The notes under the pieces: generated by a model | Database searches by the model: none | Seen by the model: only the letters and a program-made list of their open reading frames with translations | What the model was told of the DNA's origin: nothing | Shown here: one piece after another, positions 48,140 to 60,700 of the stretch | Layout of the letters: each line of letters starts with the position of its first letter | Position numbering within the stretch: position 1 is the first letter of the stretch | Position numbers and translations under genes: made by a program | Assembly (NCBI RefSeq): GCF_003672135.1 | Contig: NC_039518.1 | Span: 7,132,136-7,196,135, forward strand | Reading direction: 5' to 3' | DNA length: 64,000 nt | From: Ooceraea biroi | Lineage: Eukaryota > Arthropoda > Insecta > Hymenoptera > Formicidae

Positions 48140-50690
48140 ATAATCCGAAACGCAGAAAATCATGGGTCGATCCAGGCGAACCATCAACATCCATTCCGAG
48201 ACGCAATATTCACGGTTCAAAAGTAATGCTCTGTATTTGGTGGGATAGTGTACTATGAGCTGTTAAATCCGCATGAGACTGTCACGGCTGATCGTTATCG
48301 ACACCAATTGTACAAGTTGAAGCAGGCATTGGACGAAAAACGACCACCAATTGCGAGTAAACGACGGAAAGTGATTCTTCTTCGTGACAACGCTCGACCT
48401 CGCGTTGCGTTGTCAGTGAAAGAAACACTATTAGAGCTTGAATGGGAAGTCTTACCGCGCCCCGCGTATTCTCCGAACATTGCTCCATGCGATTATTATT
48501 TTTCCGGTCGATGCAACACGCTTTAGAGGATACACACTTTGATAATTTCGAAGGAGTGCGAAAATTCGTCGACGAATGGATCAACTGAAAAGAAGAGTCA
48601 TTTTATCGTGGTGGAATCCATCTCTTGCCAGAGCATTAAATGCTGATCGTACAACAGTTACCACACATTTACATGAAATGGGAAAAATTCAGAAAGAAGG
48701 GAAATGGGTTCGACATCAATTATCAGAAAGTGCCATTTGAACATTTGCATTTCGTTGATCGCCAGGCAAAAAAAGAAGTCTTTTGTCTCGGATTGTTACT
48801 GGGGATGAAAAGTGGATCTATTTTGATAATTCGAAACGCGGAAAATCATGGGTGGATCCAGGCGAACCATCAACATCCACTCCGAGACGCAATATTCACG
48901 GTTCAAAAGTAATGCTCTGTATTTGGTGGGATAGTGTACTATGAGCTGTTAAATCCGCATGAGACTGTCACGGCTGATGGTTATCGACACCAATTGTACA
49001 AGTTGAAGCAGGCATTGGGCCAAAAACGACCACCAATTGCGAGCAAACGACGGAAAGTGATTCTTCTTCGTGACAACGCTCGACCTCGCGTTGCGTTGTC
49101 AGTGAAAGAAACACTATTAGAGCTTGAATGGGAAGTCTTACCGCGCCCCGCGTATTCTCCGGACATTGCTCCATGCGATTATTATTTGTTCCGGTGGATG
49201 CAACACGCTTTAGAGGATACACACTTTGATAATTTCGAAGGAGTGCGAAAATTCGTCGACGAATGGATCAACTGAAAAGAAGAGTCATTTTATCGTGGTG
49301 GAATCCATCTCTTGCCAGAGCATTAAATGCTGATCGTACAACAGTTACCACACATTTACATGAAATGGGAAAAATTCAGAAAGAAGGGAAATGGGTTCGA
49401 CATCAATTATCAGAAAGTGCCATTTGAACATTTGCATTTCGTTGATCGCCAGGCAAAAAAAGAAGTCTTTTGTCTCGGATTGTTACTGGAGATGAAAAGT
49501 GGATCTATTTTGATAATTCGAAACGCGGAAAATCATGGGTGGATCCAGGCGAACCATCAACATCCACTCCGAGACGCAATATTCACGGTTCAAAAGTAAT
49601 GCTCTGTATTTGGTGGGATAGTGTACTATGAGCTGTTAAATCCGCACGAGACTGTCACGGCTGATCGTTATCGACACCAATTGTACAAGTTGAAGCAGGC
49701 ATTGGACGAAAAACGACCACCAATTGCGAGTAAACGACGGAAAGTGATTCTTCTTCGTGACAACGCTCGACCTCGCGTTGCGTTGTCAGTGAAAGAAACA
49801 CTATTAGAGCTTGAATGGGAAGTCTTACCGCGCCCCGCGTATTCTCCGGACATAGCTCCATGCGATTATTATTTGTTCCGGTCGATGCAACACGCTTTAG
49901 AGGATACACACTTTGATAATTTCGAAGGAGTGCGAAAATTCGTCGACGAATGGATCAACTGAAAAGAAGAGTCATTTTATCGTGGTGGAATCCATCTCTT
50001 GCCAGAGCATTAAATGCTGATCGTACAACAGTTACCACACATTTACATGAAATGGGAAAAATTCAGAAAGAAGGGAAATGGGTTCGACATCAATTATCGG
50101 AAAGTACCATTTGAACATTTGCATTTCGTTGATCGCCAGGCAAAAAAAGAAGTCTTTTGTCTCGGATTGTTACTGGGGATGAAAAGTGGATCTATTTTGA
50201 TAATTCGAAACGCGGAAAATCATGGGTGGATCCAGGCGAACCATCAACATCCACTCCGAGACGCAATATTCACGGTTCAAAAGTAATGCTCTGTATTTGG
50301 TGGGATAGTGTACTATGAGCTGTTAAATCCGCATGAGACTGTCACGGCTGATGGTTATCGACACCAATTGTACAAGTTGAAGCAAGCATTGGGCCAAAAA
50401 CGACCACCAATTGCGAGCAAACGACGGAAAGTGATTCTTCTTCGTGACAACGCTCGACCTCACGTTGCGTTGTCAGTGAAAGAAACACTATTAGAGCTTG
50501 AATGGGAAGTCTTACCGCGCCCCGCGTATTCTCCGGACATTGCTCCATGCGATTATTATTTGTTCCGGTCGATGCAACACGCTTTAGAGGATACACACTT
50601 TGATAATTTCGAAGAAGTGCGAAAATTCGTCGACGAATGGATCAACTCGAAAGAAGAGTCATTTTCTCGTGGTGGAATCCATCTCTTGCC
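48140..50690 (+). repeat. 687-bp tandem repeat inside M2
   Basis: Four C-terminal transposase halves at 686-687-bp spacing, joined by three N-terminal pieces. The junction is the same 9-base CTTGCCAGA overlap as in M1 (48613-48650, 49300-49337 and 49987-50024). Units are almost identical. ORF pairs on both strands of each unit are broken transposase, not separate genes. Confidence 0.92.
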
Positions 50691-50817
50691 AGAAAGATGG
50701 GAAAAAGTTATAGAAAACGAAGGAAAATATTTTGATTAAAGTATTCATTCATTATCATATTTAAATACATGCGTTTTTGAGCAAAAAAACCCTCAAAACT
50801 AAATCACACCCCTAATA

Positions 50818-51732
50818 GATTATGTTGAAAAATAACTAAAACTTTTTAGATTAGATTATATTTCTAAAATTATAGACTTAATTAAAAAGTAACAAGTAAT
50901 ATGAGTATTAATATTAAAATTATGAAGTTGAGCATTAATTTCTTTAACAAATGTACAGTTTATACAGTCCAAATTTATAATTTAATCAATTATTTTATAG
51001 TGTGGCCAATAAAATGTGTATTTTTATATAAGTATATTTAATATTTGATATTCATATCTACTTTTACCAGCAATACAATATTTTATATTTTAATAATGAC
51101 ATTTCATGAAATTTTTTTAATTTCCCTTTTTGTGTGTCAATATTTTTTTTGATACTTCTTGTAAACATATTTTAAAACTTTTAATAAAATCGGTCGTAAA
51201 TTAATATTTATAAATATTATAAAAATATCGACGTGCACGACTCTTGGAGGTTAACGCGTGTCAGCAATTAAGAGCAACCTTGTAATCCTTATCGCTGTAT
51301 TCGTTCGCCGAAAGGACACTCGTCTCTTTCAAGCCATTAAATCGATAATTCCGGACAGTCTCCGCAATAGTCCGACAGTCGAGATTAAGATCGAGTGCGA
51401 GTTCCGCGACGATTGTCGCGTTTAAAAGTCCGCAGTGTCGGCGCCGATCCACCCGCGAATCAAGCGCCGATACGTAACGAGTGACGTCAGGATGGGAGGC
51501 ATAAGTGGTGCGCTGCGTTAGCCACGGAACTTCGAAGGGAGCTCGTCGACCGCAGCTCCGGCAGTAACGCTTCACACGCCGTAACGGGAGCTCTCGCTCT
51601 TGCACGCTCCTGCGTTCAGCGAAAGCCGCCGCAATCAGTCCCCGTCGCCGTCGCCGTCGATCGCTGCTCCAGCGAACATTTCGTGGTGGAGCAGTGCATT
51701 TAAAGCCGCCAAAATTCTACGAAGAAAGAAGT
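50818..51732 (+). promoter_or_regulatory. Antizyme promoter and 5' UTR region
   Basis: The first 400 bases are AT-rich without features. From about 51230 the sequence becomes GC- and CpG-rich, with GCCGTCGCCGTCG near 51645, up to the proposed antizyme start codon. This fits a CpG-rich insect promoter and leader. I saw no TATA box that decides a start. Confidence 0.45.
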
Positions 51733-54700
51733 ATGAGTATTAACTCCAGTCTGTCGTTAAGTAATAGTGAAAGTAGTAAAAAGCCGATAATGCCGAGTTT
51801 AATTTCCAGTAATTGGTGAGTACCAGCGCCCAGCGGGTACGCGTAACTGCGCCATTTTTGTTCTCGCCTTCGCCCCGCATGTCGCCATCTTGCATCTCGC
51901 ATCCTGATCCATGTTTTTATTCCACCCGCTATCCTCCTCTCTCTCTCTCTCTCTCTCTCTCTTTGTTTATAAACTGTTAAATCTCACGGGGCGCGATATC
52001 GGCCAGCATTTTTGTCAGGTTATCGAAATACGAGACGACACGACAGCAGCGAGCCGCACGACGTGACGGCCGTTGTCAGTGACGTTAAGAGGATCCTGGA
52101 GTGGCCAGTGAACTCCGTCGCGGCGTCTGAATTACCGGCGGAATCGGTGATTTTCCTGCATTTTCTTTTTATCGAATTCACAGAATGAAAAATCCTTTTC
52201 CACGATGAAAGTACACACAATAATGTAACGCGAAAAGCAGGACTTAACTTTCCAAACGGAAAAAAATCACAATTTTTGATTCAGCCACGATTTCACAGGC
52301 ATACGTAGGCACGAAATGATCGCGAATCTTTCTGCACTAATTCCTTTTACACTAGGCTTCTAAACTCATTTCTAAAAGCTTCCCCATATTCTTTCATTTT
52401 GTTCCGTCCTTGCGACTATCGAATTTTGGCCACACAAACTGCAAAACATTTATATTAAGAACATTAATGTACGAGGTGACGTCACGATAAGCCGATAATA
52501 AAACTGTAAATTTTTTTGTCGTTTTTAACATAAAGTCGAGTTTCGCTCGGTATATTTCTTTGTATACTTTAATCGTGGAGAAGGATTTTTCATTCTATAC
52601 AATCATCAAAGAGTAATTAGTACAGTAAGATCGACCAATTCCGCCGGTAATACAGACGACTCCAGGATCCCCTTAACGGAAACAATGCGGTTGGACGGGA
52701 CGAGACGACTCGAAGACAGTAACTTGACCCGTCGGCGTTGCACGCCGCGATGCCGACACCTCCCACTGGAATTTCTTCGCGATAAGATTGGTTGAACCTC
52801 GCAGATGCACCGCGAGCACGAGGTCGATTCCGTGGCTCCGAGGCCACGTGACGGCTCCCCGTTAAAAATCTATTTCGCGCGTTACGGTAGCGTTGCTTCG
52901 TCAGCTGTTCCGTCAGGTCACGTCGACCGAGTCGGTTTTCAACGCGCATGCACGATTTACGGCGGCGCCTGTCGCTTGACGTGAAGTTGTCGACACGTCG
53001 AGTACGAATCGGGATGACGGGCAAGTGGCTCTCGATTAGGCTAATCTAACAACGTGCAATCCTAAGAATCCGCAGAAGCGTAAGATTCCTTTGTGCGGAA
53101 AGGTTTCTCGTCAGTTGATTACTTTGCGTTTTTTTATCTTCGCTGACATTCCACTTTCAAGATCACGTAGCGAGATATACAGGGTGTTTCACAAATAGGT
53201 GGACAAACTTTAAGAGCACACTCTAGTCGTAAAGATGAAAAAAGTCAGAAATATGGATTTTGATTTAAAACAAACTGTGGTAAAAGAATATTTTTCATTA
53301 AAGAAATTGCTGGGAATAATTCCCTTCCGTCAAGGTCTCATAGATTGTTGCAGGTATTCAAAAATTCCTGCAGGATTTCGTATTTTTTGTCACACGAAGC
53401 GATAAGCTTCTTTGTCCATCTATTTCTGAAAGACCTGTACATTATTCTTGGAAGCGCTGAAATATGAGATAAGGAATATAATCGCACATTGTATCATGGT
53501 TGTCTAATCAGTTTCCTCGACTAACATTAGCTTATCAAAGGAACGGAAATGAATCCAAATGCGAACAAAATATTCACAGTTACATAAACACTATATGAAT
53601 ATTACAATACTGTAATATTATCATTTTTGATTTTCGTAAAATATTTCTCGTAATATTTTCGTTTTTACTTTTGTACTTATTAATTCAGTCACGAACTGAG
53701 AATGCTTTCGGATGTACCTGTAATTTGTTGCGACCACCTGCACTTAATTGCATCAGCTATGTACGAGCTTTGTCGTAATAATTGGCAATAACTGCGCGTG
53801 ATGCAATGCTTTCCTTAACAGTCGTTCGGAGTGACTCTCCGATGGTGAGCGGAAAAACACGCGTACATAGGCGGTTTTCATGGTCACACTGCGGGGAGTC
53901 GAAATTTTTCCAGAAGAAACTTGCTGAACCAGCTGCATTCGGGTCTGCAATAAGGACAAATGTAAAACAGACAGAGGAGAGAGAGCCATAACTTGATTAT
54001 TTCTGTTTAAAAAAATCGAAGATATCCTGAATACATCCTCCGTGCAGGAGCTTTCTTAAAGCACTCAAAATCTAATTATTCAGAATAACGGAAATTCTAT
54101 CAACTGACGAGGAAAATGACGAGGATGATCGATTTACAGTACAGCATACCATCGTGCTCATTTCGCGTGAAACCGGCGCGGCGGTGCGCCGTTAGAGCGA
54201 CATTGGCTTTGTGTTTTCTTTATAACGTCGGCTCGCCTCTCTCTGTCTCGGTCAATCGATATATACTGCCTGGAATGTCGTTCTATCTCGTCGTTACATC
54301 TCTCGACACTGCAGTATTTTTTTGCAGGGCAGAGAAGACGGTTTTTAAAAATCGAATTTGCAGCATCGATCGCGTCCGTCAGCTGCGTCGCGTTAAAACG
54401 CAGGCGAAGGCTGAATTAGTGGAGGACGCGAATGCGATGCGGGTCGTTTCGTTCAATCGCGTTTCTCGAGCACGACGACGCACGCATACGTAATTCTAGC
54501 CGCGAAATTGCGCTCGTCGTATCGCGGTGATACGCGGACAACGATGATACGGTAGATGGATGTTCTGCACGTAGCTGGTCTCTTTAGTCACTGCAGACAA
54601 ATTGTTTGCCAGCAGGCTCTCGTGCAAAATTAATGCGTTCATAATTTTCAACTGAATGTACGATAACTGCGCGCGTGCGTTACGTTTGTTTATTCCATCG

Positions 54701-57700
54701 TGAACCATATTCTACGTCTTTATTTATTGACATTATTCAACAAAAAGATCAGACCTTTCTTCATATCGTTTCTCGTATCATTTCCTCGTATCATTATATA
54801 TATTCTGCATTCTTAATTGGCAACTGTAAGATCTGGAAAGATAGTCGAGACTGATAGGTCGTATAGAGGATCGGAATGAAAACAAGTTGATGACAACAGT
54901 AGGAGTATTGGCCGTACAGCCTAAGACCTAGGCGTGTGAACCAGGGATCCCGGAGAGTTCGAGTTCAAATCTAAGGCAGTCTCCTAGTTATTTTTCGCCT
55001 CTTACAATTCAGAAGTGGGATAAAATCCGCTACCCCTCGAAGACAGTTGAGATTCATCCGCTACCCCTCGGAGAGGAGGGAGTTGAGAAGCAGCTGGCCG
55101 GTAGTGAAGCCTGAACATAGAGGTCGGGACGGACTCAGAGGAGTGAACCAACATGGAGATTGGGAAGGACTCAGAGGAGTGAACCAACATGGAGATTGGG
55201 AAGGACTCGGAGGAGTGAACCAAAAATGGAGGTTGGGAGGGACTCAAGTGGAGTGAACCGACGATTTAGAGACATTCGGGGACGAATGTAATGTCAGGCT
55301 GGCCGAGCTGTAAGATCTGGAAAGATAGTCGAGACTGACAGGTCGTATAGAGGATCGGAATGAAAACAAGTTGATCATAACAGTAGGAGTATTGGCCGCA
55401 CAGCCTAAGACCTAGGCGTGTGAACCAGGGTTCCGGAGAGTTCGAGTTCAAATCTAAGGCAGTCTCCTAGTTATTTTTCGCCTCTTACAATTCAGAAGTG
55501 GGATAAAATCCGCTACCCCTCGAAGACAGTTGAGATTCATCCGCTACCCCTCGGAGAGGAGGGAGTTGAGAAGCAGCTGGCCGGTAGTGAAGCCTGAACA
55601 TAGAGGTCGGGACGGACTCAGAGGAGTGAACCAACATGGAGATTGGGAAGGACTCAGAGGAGTGAACCAACATGGAGATTGGGAAGGACTCGGAGGAGTG
55701 AACCAAAAATGGAGGTTGGGAGGGACTCAAGTGGAGTGAACCGACGATTTAGAGACATTCGGGGACGAATGTAATGTCAGGCTGGCCGAGCTGTAAGATC
55801 TGGAAAGATAGTCGAGACTGACTGGTCGTATAGAGGATCGGAATGAAAACAAGTTGATCATAACAGTAGGAGTATTGGCCGCACAGCCTAAGACCTAGGC
55901 GTGTGAACCAGGGTTCCGGAGAGTTCGAGTTCAAATCTAAGGCAGTCTCCTAGTTATTTTTCGCCTCTTACAATTCAGAAGTGGGATAAAATCCGCTACC
56001 CCTCGAAGACAGTTGAGATTCATCCGCTACCCCTCGGAGAGGAGGGAGTTGAGAAGCAGCTGGCCGGTAGTGAAGCCTGAACATAGAGGTCGGGACGGAC
56101 TCAGAGGAGTGAACCAACATGGAGATTGGGAAGGACTCAGAGGAGTGAACCAACATGGAGATTGGGAAGGACTCGGAGGAGTGAACCAAAAATGGAGGTT
56201 GGGAGGGACTCAAGTGGAGTGAACCGACGATTTAGAGACATTCGGGACGAATGTAATGTCAGGCTGGCCGAGCTGTAAGATCTGGAAAGATAGTCGAGAC
56301 TGACTGGTCGTATAGAGGATCGGAATGAAAACAAGTTGATCATAACAGTAGGAGTATTGGCCGCACAGCCTAAGACCTAGGCGTGTGAACCAGGGTTCCG
56401 GAGAGTTCGAGTTCAAATCTAAGGCAGTCTCCTAGTTATTTTTCGCCTCTTACAATTCAGAAGTGGGATAAAATCCGCTACCCCTCGAAGACAGTTGAGA
56501 TTCATCCGCTACCCCTCGGAGAGGAGGGAGTTGAGAAGCAGCTGGCCGGTAGTGAAGCCTGAACATAGAGGTCGGGACGGACTCAGAGGAGTGAACCAAC
56601 ATGGAGATTGGGAAGGACTCAGAGGAGTGAACCAACATGGAGATTGGGAAGGACTCGGAGGAGTGAACCAAAAATGGAGGTTGGGAGGGACTCAAGTGGA
56701 GTGAACCGACGATTTAGAGACATTCGGGGACGAATGTAATGTCAGGCTGGCCGAGCTGTAAGATCTGGAAAGATAGTCGAGACTGACTGGTCGTATAGAG
56801 GATCGGAATGAAAACAAGTTGATCATAACAGTAGGAGTATTGGCCGCACAGCCTAAGACCTAGGCGTGTGAACCAGGGTTCCGGAGAGTTCGAGTTCAAA
56901 TCTAAGGCAGTCTCCTAGTTATTTTTCGCCTCTTACAATTCAGAAGTGGGAAAAATCCGCTACCCCTCGAAGACAGTTGAGATTCATCCGCTACCCCTCG
57001 GAGAGGAGGGAGTTGAGAAGCAGCTGGCCGGTAGTGAAGCCTGAACATGGAGTTCGGGACGGACTCAGAGGAGTGAACCAACATGGAGATTGGGAAGGAC
57101 TCGGAGGAGTGAACCAAAAATGGAGGTTGGGAGGGACTCAGAAGAGTGAACCAAAAATGGATGTTGGGAGGAATTCAGAAGAGTGAACCAAAAATGGAGG
57201 TTGGGAGGGACTCAAGTGGAGTGAACCGACGATTTAGAGACATTCGGGGACGAATGTAATGTCAGGCTGGCCGAGCTGTAAGATCTGGAAAGATAGTCGA
57301 GACTGACTGGTCGTATAGAGGATCGGAATGAAAACAAGTTGATCACAACAGTAGGAGTATTGGCCGCACAGCCTAAGACCTAGGCGTGTGAACCAGGGAT
57401 CCCGGAGAGTTCGAGTTCAAATCTAAGGCAGTCTCCTAGTTATTTTTCGCCTCTTACAGCAACTTCTTCGCAATCAGTTTATATACTCTCATTAGAAACC
57501 CCGTGATGTATTTTATCTACGTTATTGTAAGTTGTATGATAAGAACGTTCCGCTATTGATAACAAAACATTCATTAACCGACTACTCATTATCGCGTACA
57601 TGTTTCTTACATAATTCCCGGTAACCCAGTTATTAGACTCGGCCTTTGCAGATTAGCTTTAACGGGTAATAACTGCATTATAAAGGGCAAGCCATCCTTT

Positions 57701-60700
57701 ATCTTGTTTGCAATAACGGGCTTAACGAACGGGAATTTTAGAATTTTAGTTGCATTGGTACACTCTTTGTGTTCTTTTTATTTTGCATTTAGTTGGGCGC
57801 AGCCGGATATTTATTTATCACCTGAGCCGAGCGCACGTGCATAATTTCTGCCGTCTTTATCAGTTCCCTTCGTCTATTTTCCGTTCAATCTCCTGGAAAA
57901 TTAAATGAAGCCAGAGGCTAATCCTTTGCCTTAGATAATCAGTTAAAAGCACCGTGGCGATAAATACGATCTATCTAAAATCGTTTAAAGATCTCTTCGT
58001 TCATTTATCTGTCGTGTATATCCACTTTAAGACTGCGGCTCAAACGGCTGATTAGGAATGATAACATAAATAGCATTGGGAACGTTCCTGTGGAAGAGTA
58101 CAATTGGTTGATACGCTAGAGAGGCCTGAACGCTTCTAATTAAAGTTATCAATCGATTCCGTGAAGCTTCCAGACTGATAAAACGCGAACCGAGCTAGCG
58201 TAGAAACGCGCAAGGTCGCTGTGCGAAGCGTCACGCGACACGAAAGCAATAGAATTAACCTGATGAATCGTGTCTCTTGCAAAAAGTTTTTCTTCTTATA
58301 AAATGTAAACTGAGAAAAATGTTTCTTTTCTAAATTCGAATCAGACATCATATTTACTAATCATGATTCAAACATGTTTTATCTCATTTATTGACACTGC
58401 AATTTACGTGATAAGTATTATCGTGCTACTTTAAACATTACTTTAATAGGTGACCTATTAGTTACATTTTCTGAAACGCTAACACTTGAACATGGAAAAT
58501 ACGCTTATTACGTAAAAAATACGTTTATTTATGTTTCTAGCTTCCATTAAAACTTTTGCTATCTTTCCCAATCCGAAATTTTGCAAGAGACTAATTCAAT
58601 CAAGGGACTTCAAAATGTTGCTATAATGAAAATATTTTAAATTTAAATTGATAGTATATCGATAATTTAAAACGGAATGTTAGTATCCAAAACGTCATCT
58701 TTTCAGGCAGACATTCTTATAATTATTTTTTATAATATAATTAATATTTAATACGTTAACATTTAAATATGGACTACGAATATAATCAAGCGAGACAGTA
58801 TAATAGCATCCAAGTATTTATAATACAATTTCCTTGATATCCGCTTGCGTTATTCGTTGCCCTGCACGCAAATGCACTGCGCCGGGTAATTATTTATAAA
58901 TGCCACCGCGTAGATGAACACGCGATAAACTTACTTAAAGTGCTTATTTACAAAAGATAGATATTACCTCGAGAGAGAGAGAGAGAGAGAGAGAGAGCTC
59001 CTTACATAAGTCCAAATTTCTCAATGTTAACCGGGGAAAGTCTTTGTATTTAGCGCATATTACGACGTATCCGGCCAAGACACGAGCAAACCGATCAGTT
59101 GCGACGGGCAAAACACGCGTTATTTGTTTGGCACTGCGCCCATTTTAATGACGTAGCTGACGTGCGACCGACAATATACTCGGCAGCGCATTATCCCGCG
59201 TGCACCCGGCGTCCCTTATAAATCGCATACGTCGACCCGCCGACGCGACAGTCGCGCATTTTTCCTTTAACCGCGAATCTCGCTCTAGCTCCTTGCGAGA
59301 CAATCTGCCGCGCGACGCGACGCCCGACGTCGCCTCATCGCCTCGCGTTTTACAAGTGGAAACTACTCCGTTCGCTATATTCTGCTCTGAAATGCCCGCT
59401 CAAAGGCCAAGGTAGACGTCTCACGTTCTTCGCTTTGTCTGACCATTTTCAAGATGATCACGCGTCGTTCCTTTGTTTATAATTATGTTACTTGCCGCTG
59501 AGAGAGGATTCGTTTCCGTTGCGTTCTTGTATTTCGATCATCCGCTACAGAAACTTAATAAGACGAGGTAGCATTCATGATACAGCTAGTTCTCTCGATA
59601 AGCCGGTTACCCTCATCCTGGAGAGGAGAGATAAACGCATCCTTATACAGGGTGTCCCGGGTTTTAACCGACAAACTGCGGGAGCATATTCTACTAGTGG
59701 AAATAAGAAAAAATTCTTATATCGAGTTTGCTTAGAAATGCTTTATTGCAAAGTTATAAACCAATATTGAAAAGAAATATGAGATAAGTAACAACGGATT
59801 TTTTCACAAAAATAAAAATTATCTACGCAATGATTTAGTGACGCATTTCAAAATGTTGTCCTTGCACATCGATACAAGCTAGACATCGACGTAGTACAGA
59901 ATTTGTTACGGTACGACATTCCTGAAAATTTTGTTGCATCTCAGTAACTGAATTAGTAATTCGTTGCTTTAAATCTTCAAGCGAGATTACTTCTGTACTG
60001 TAAACTTTATTTTTTAAAGTTGCCCATAAATAAAAATCAAGAGGCGTTAAATCGGGCGATCTTGGAGGCCAGAAAACCGGTCCTCCTCGACCAATCCACC
60101 TATGAGCGTAATGTTCATCTAACCAGCTTCTAACTTGTCTAGCATAGTGCGATGGACAACCGTCTAACTGTATCCAGCTGTTTTGGCGAAGATTTAAGAT
60201 TCTTTCCGAGCGTCGTCGGTGTCTTAGAGCTGAACGAACATCATCATATTCATTCATAGGTCGAAATGAACCCAAATTACGTAATTGCAAATGGGTATTA
60301 CTAAACACAGAACTATCTGGTACTCTCCTGTTAGGAAATCTACGTTGATACTCTCGTACGGCAGCTCGTGCATTTCCGTCACAGAATCCGTACACGAAAT
60401 GAATATCAGTGTATTCCTCATTTGAAAACACTTTTGGCATTCTGATAGTAATTGCTAGTTGACACGACGATTGAAATCTAACAGCTACTGTTGTGAAAGT
60501 AACAATCATACTGAATCGTTTCGACATAGTGAACATGAATACATGTGAACATCTTCGACCTTCCAAATTCTACACTATGTTCCGTTGTTACTTATCTCAC
60601 ATTTCTTTTCAGTATTGGTTCATAACTTTGTAATAAAGCATTTCTAAGCAAACTCGATATAAGAATTTTTTCTTATTTCCACTAGTAGAATATGCTCCCG

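Larger units (their letters stand above)
46201..50815 (+). mobile_element. mauritiana-like mariner composite M2 with nested B4 and 687-bp tandem array
   Basis: Ends TTAGGGGTGTGATTTAGTTT and its inverse, with TA on both sides (46199 and 50816). The N-terminal part of the transposase starts at ATG 46372 (MQLPKQHFRHALLLFFNQKK). It reads to TRDEKWIY and is cut at the same TA as in M1 by mariner B4. Four C-terminal halves follow (frames from 48248, 48934, 49621 and 50308). The last runs to the natural end ENEGKYFD at 50739. A small deletion at WWDSV shifts the frame in each unit, so no full transposase is made. M2 is one 687-bp unit longer than M1 and lacks its non-LTR insert. Confidence 0.92.

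Noticed and set aside
13287..50815. Large inverted segmental duplication between 13-23 kb and 42-51 kb
   Set aside because: Only the A and M elements repeat. Their order is the same while each is flipped, and host sequence between them (PERK versus Mlc-c) is unrelated.
54116..54493. 125-residue plus-strand ORF
   Set aside because: No recognisable motif, lies inside the proposed antizyme intron and lacks supporting signals.
55002..57186. Repeated 69- and 81-residue ORFs in the 483-bp array
   Set aside because: Chance frames on both strands of a short minisatellite inside a retroelement; identical because the units are.
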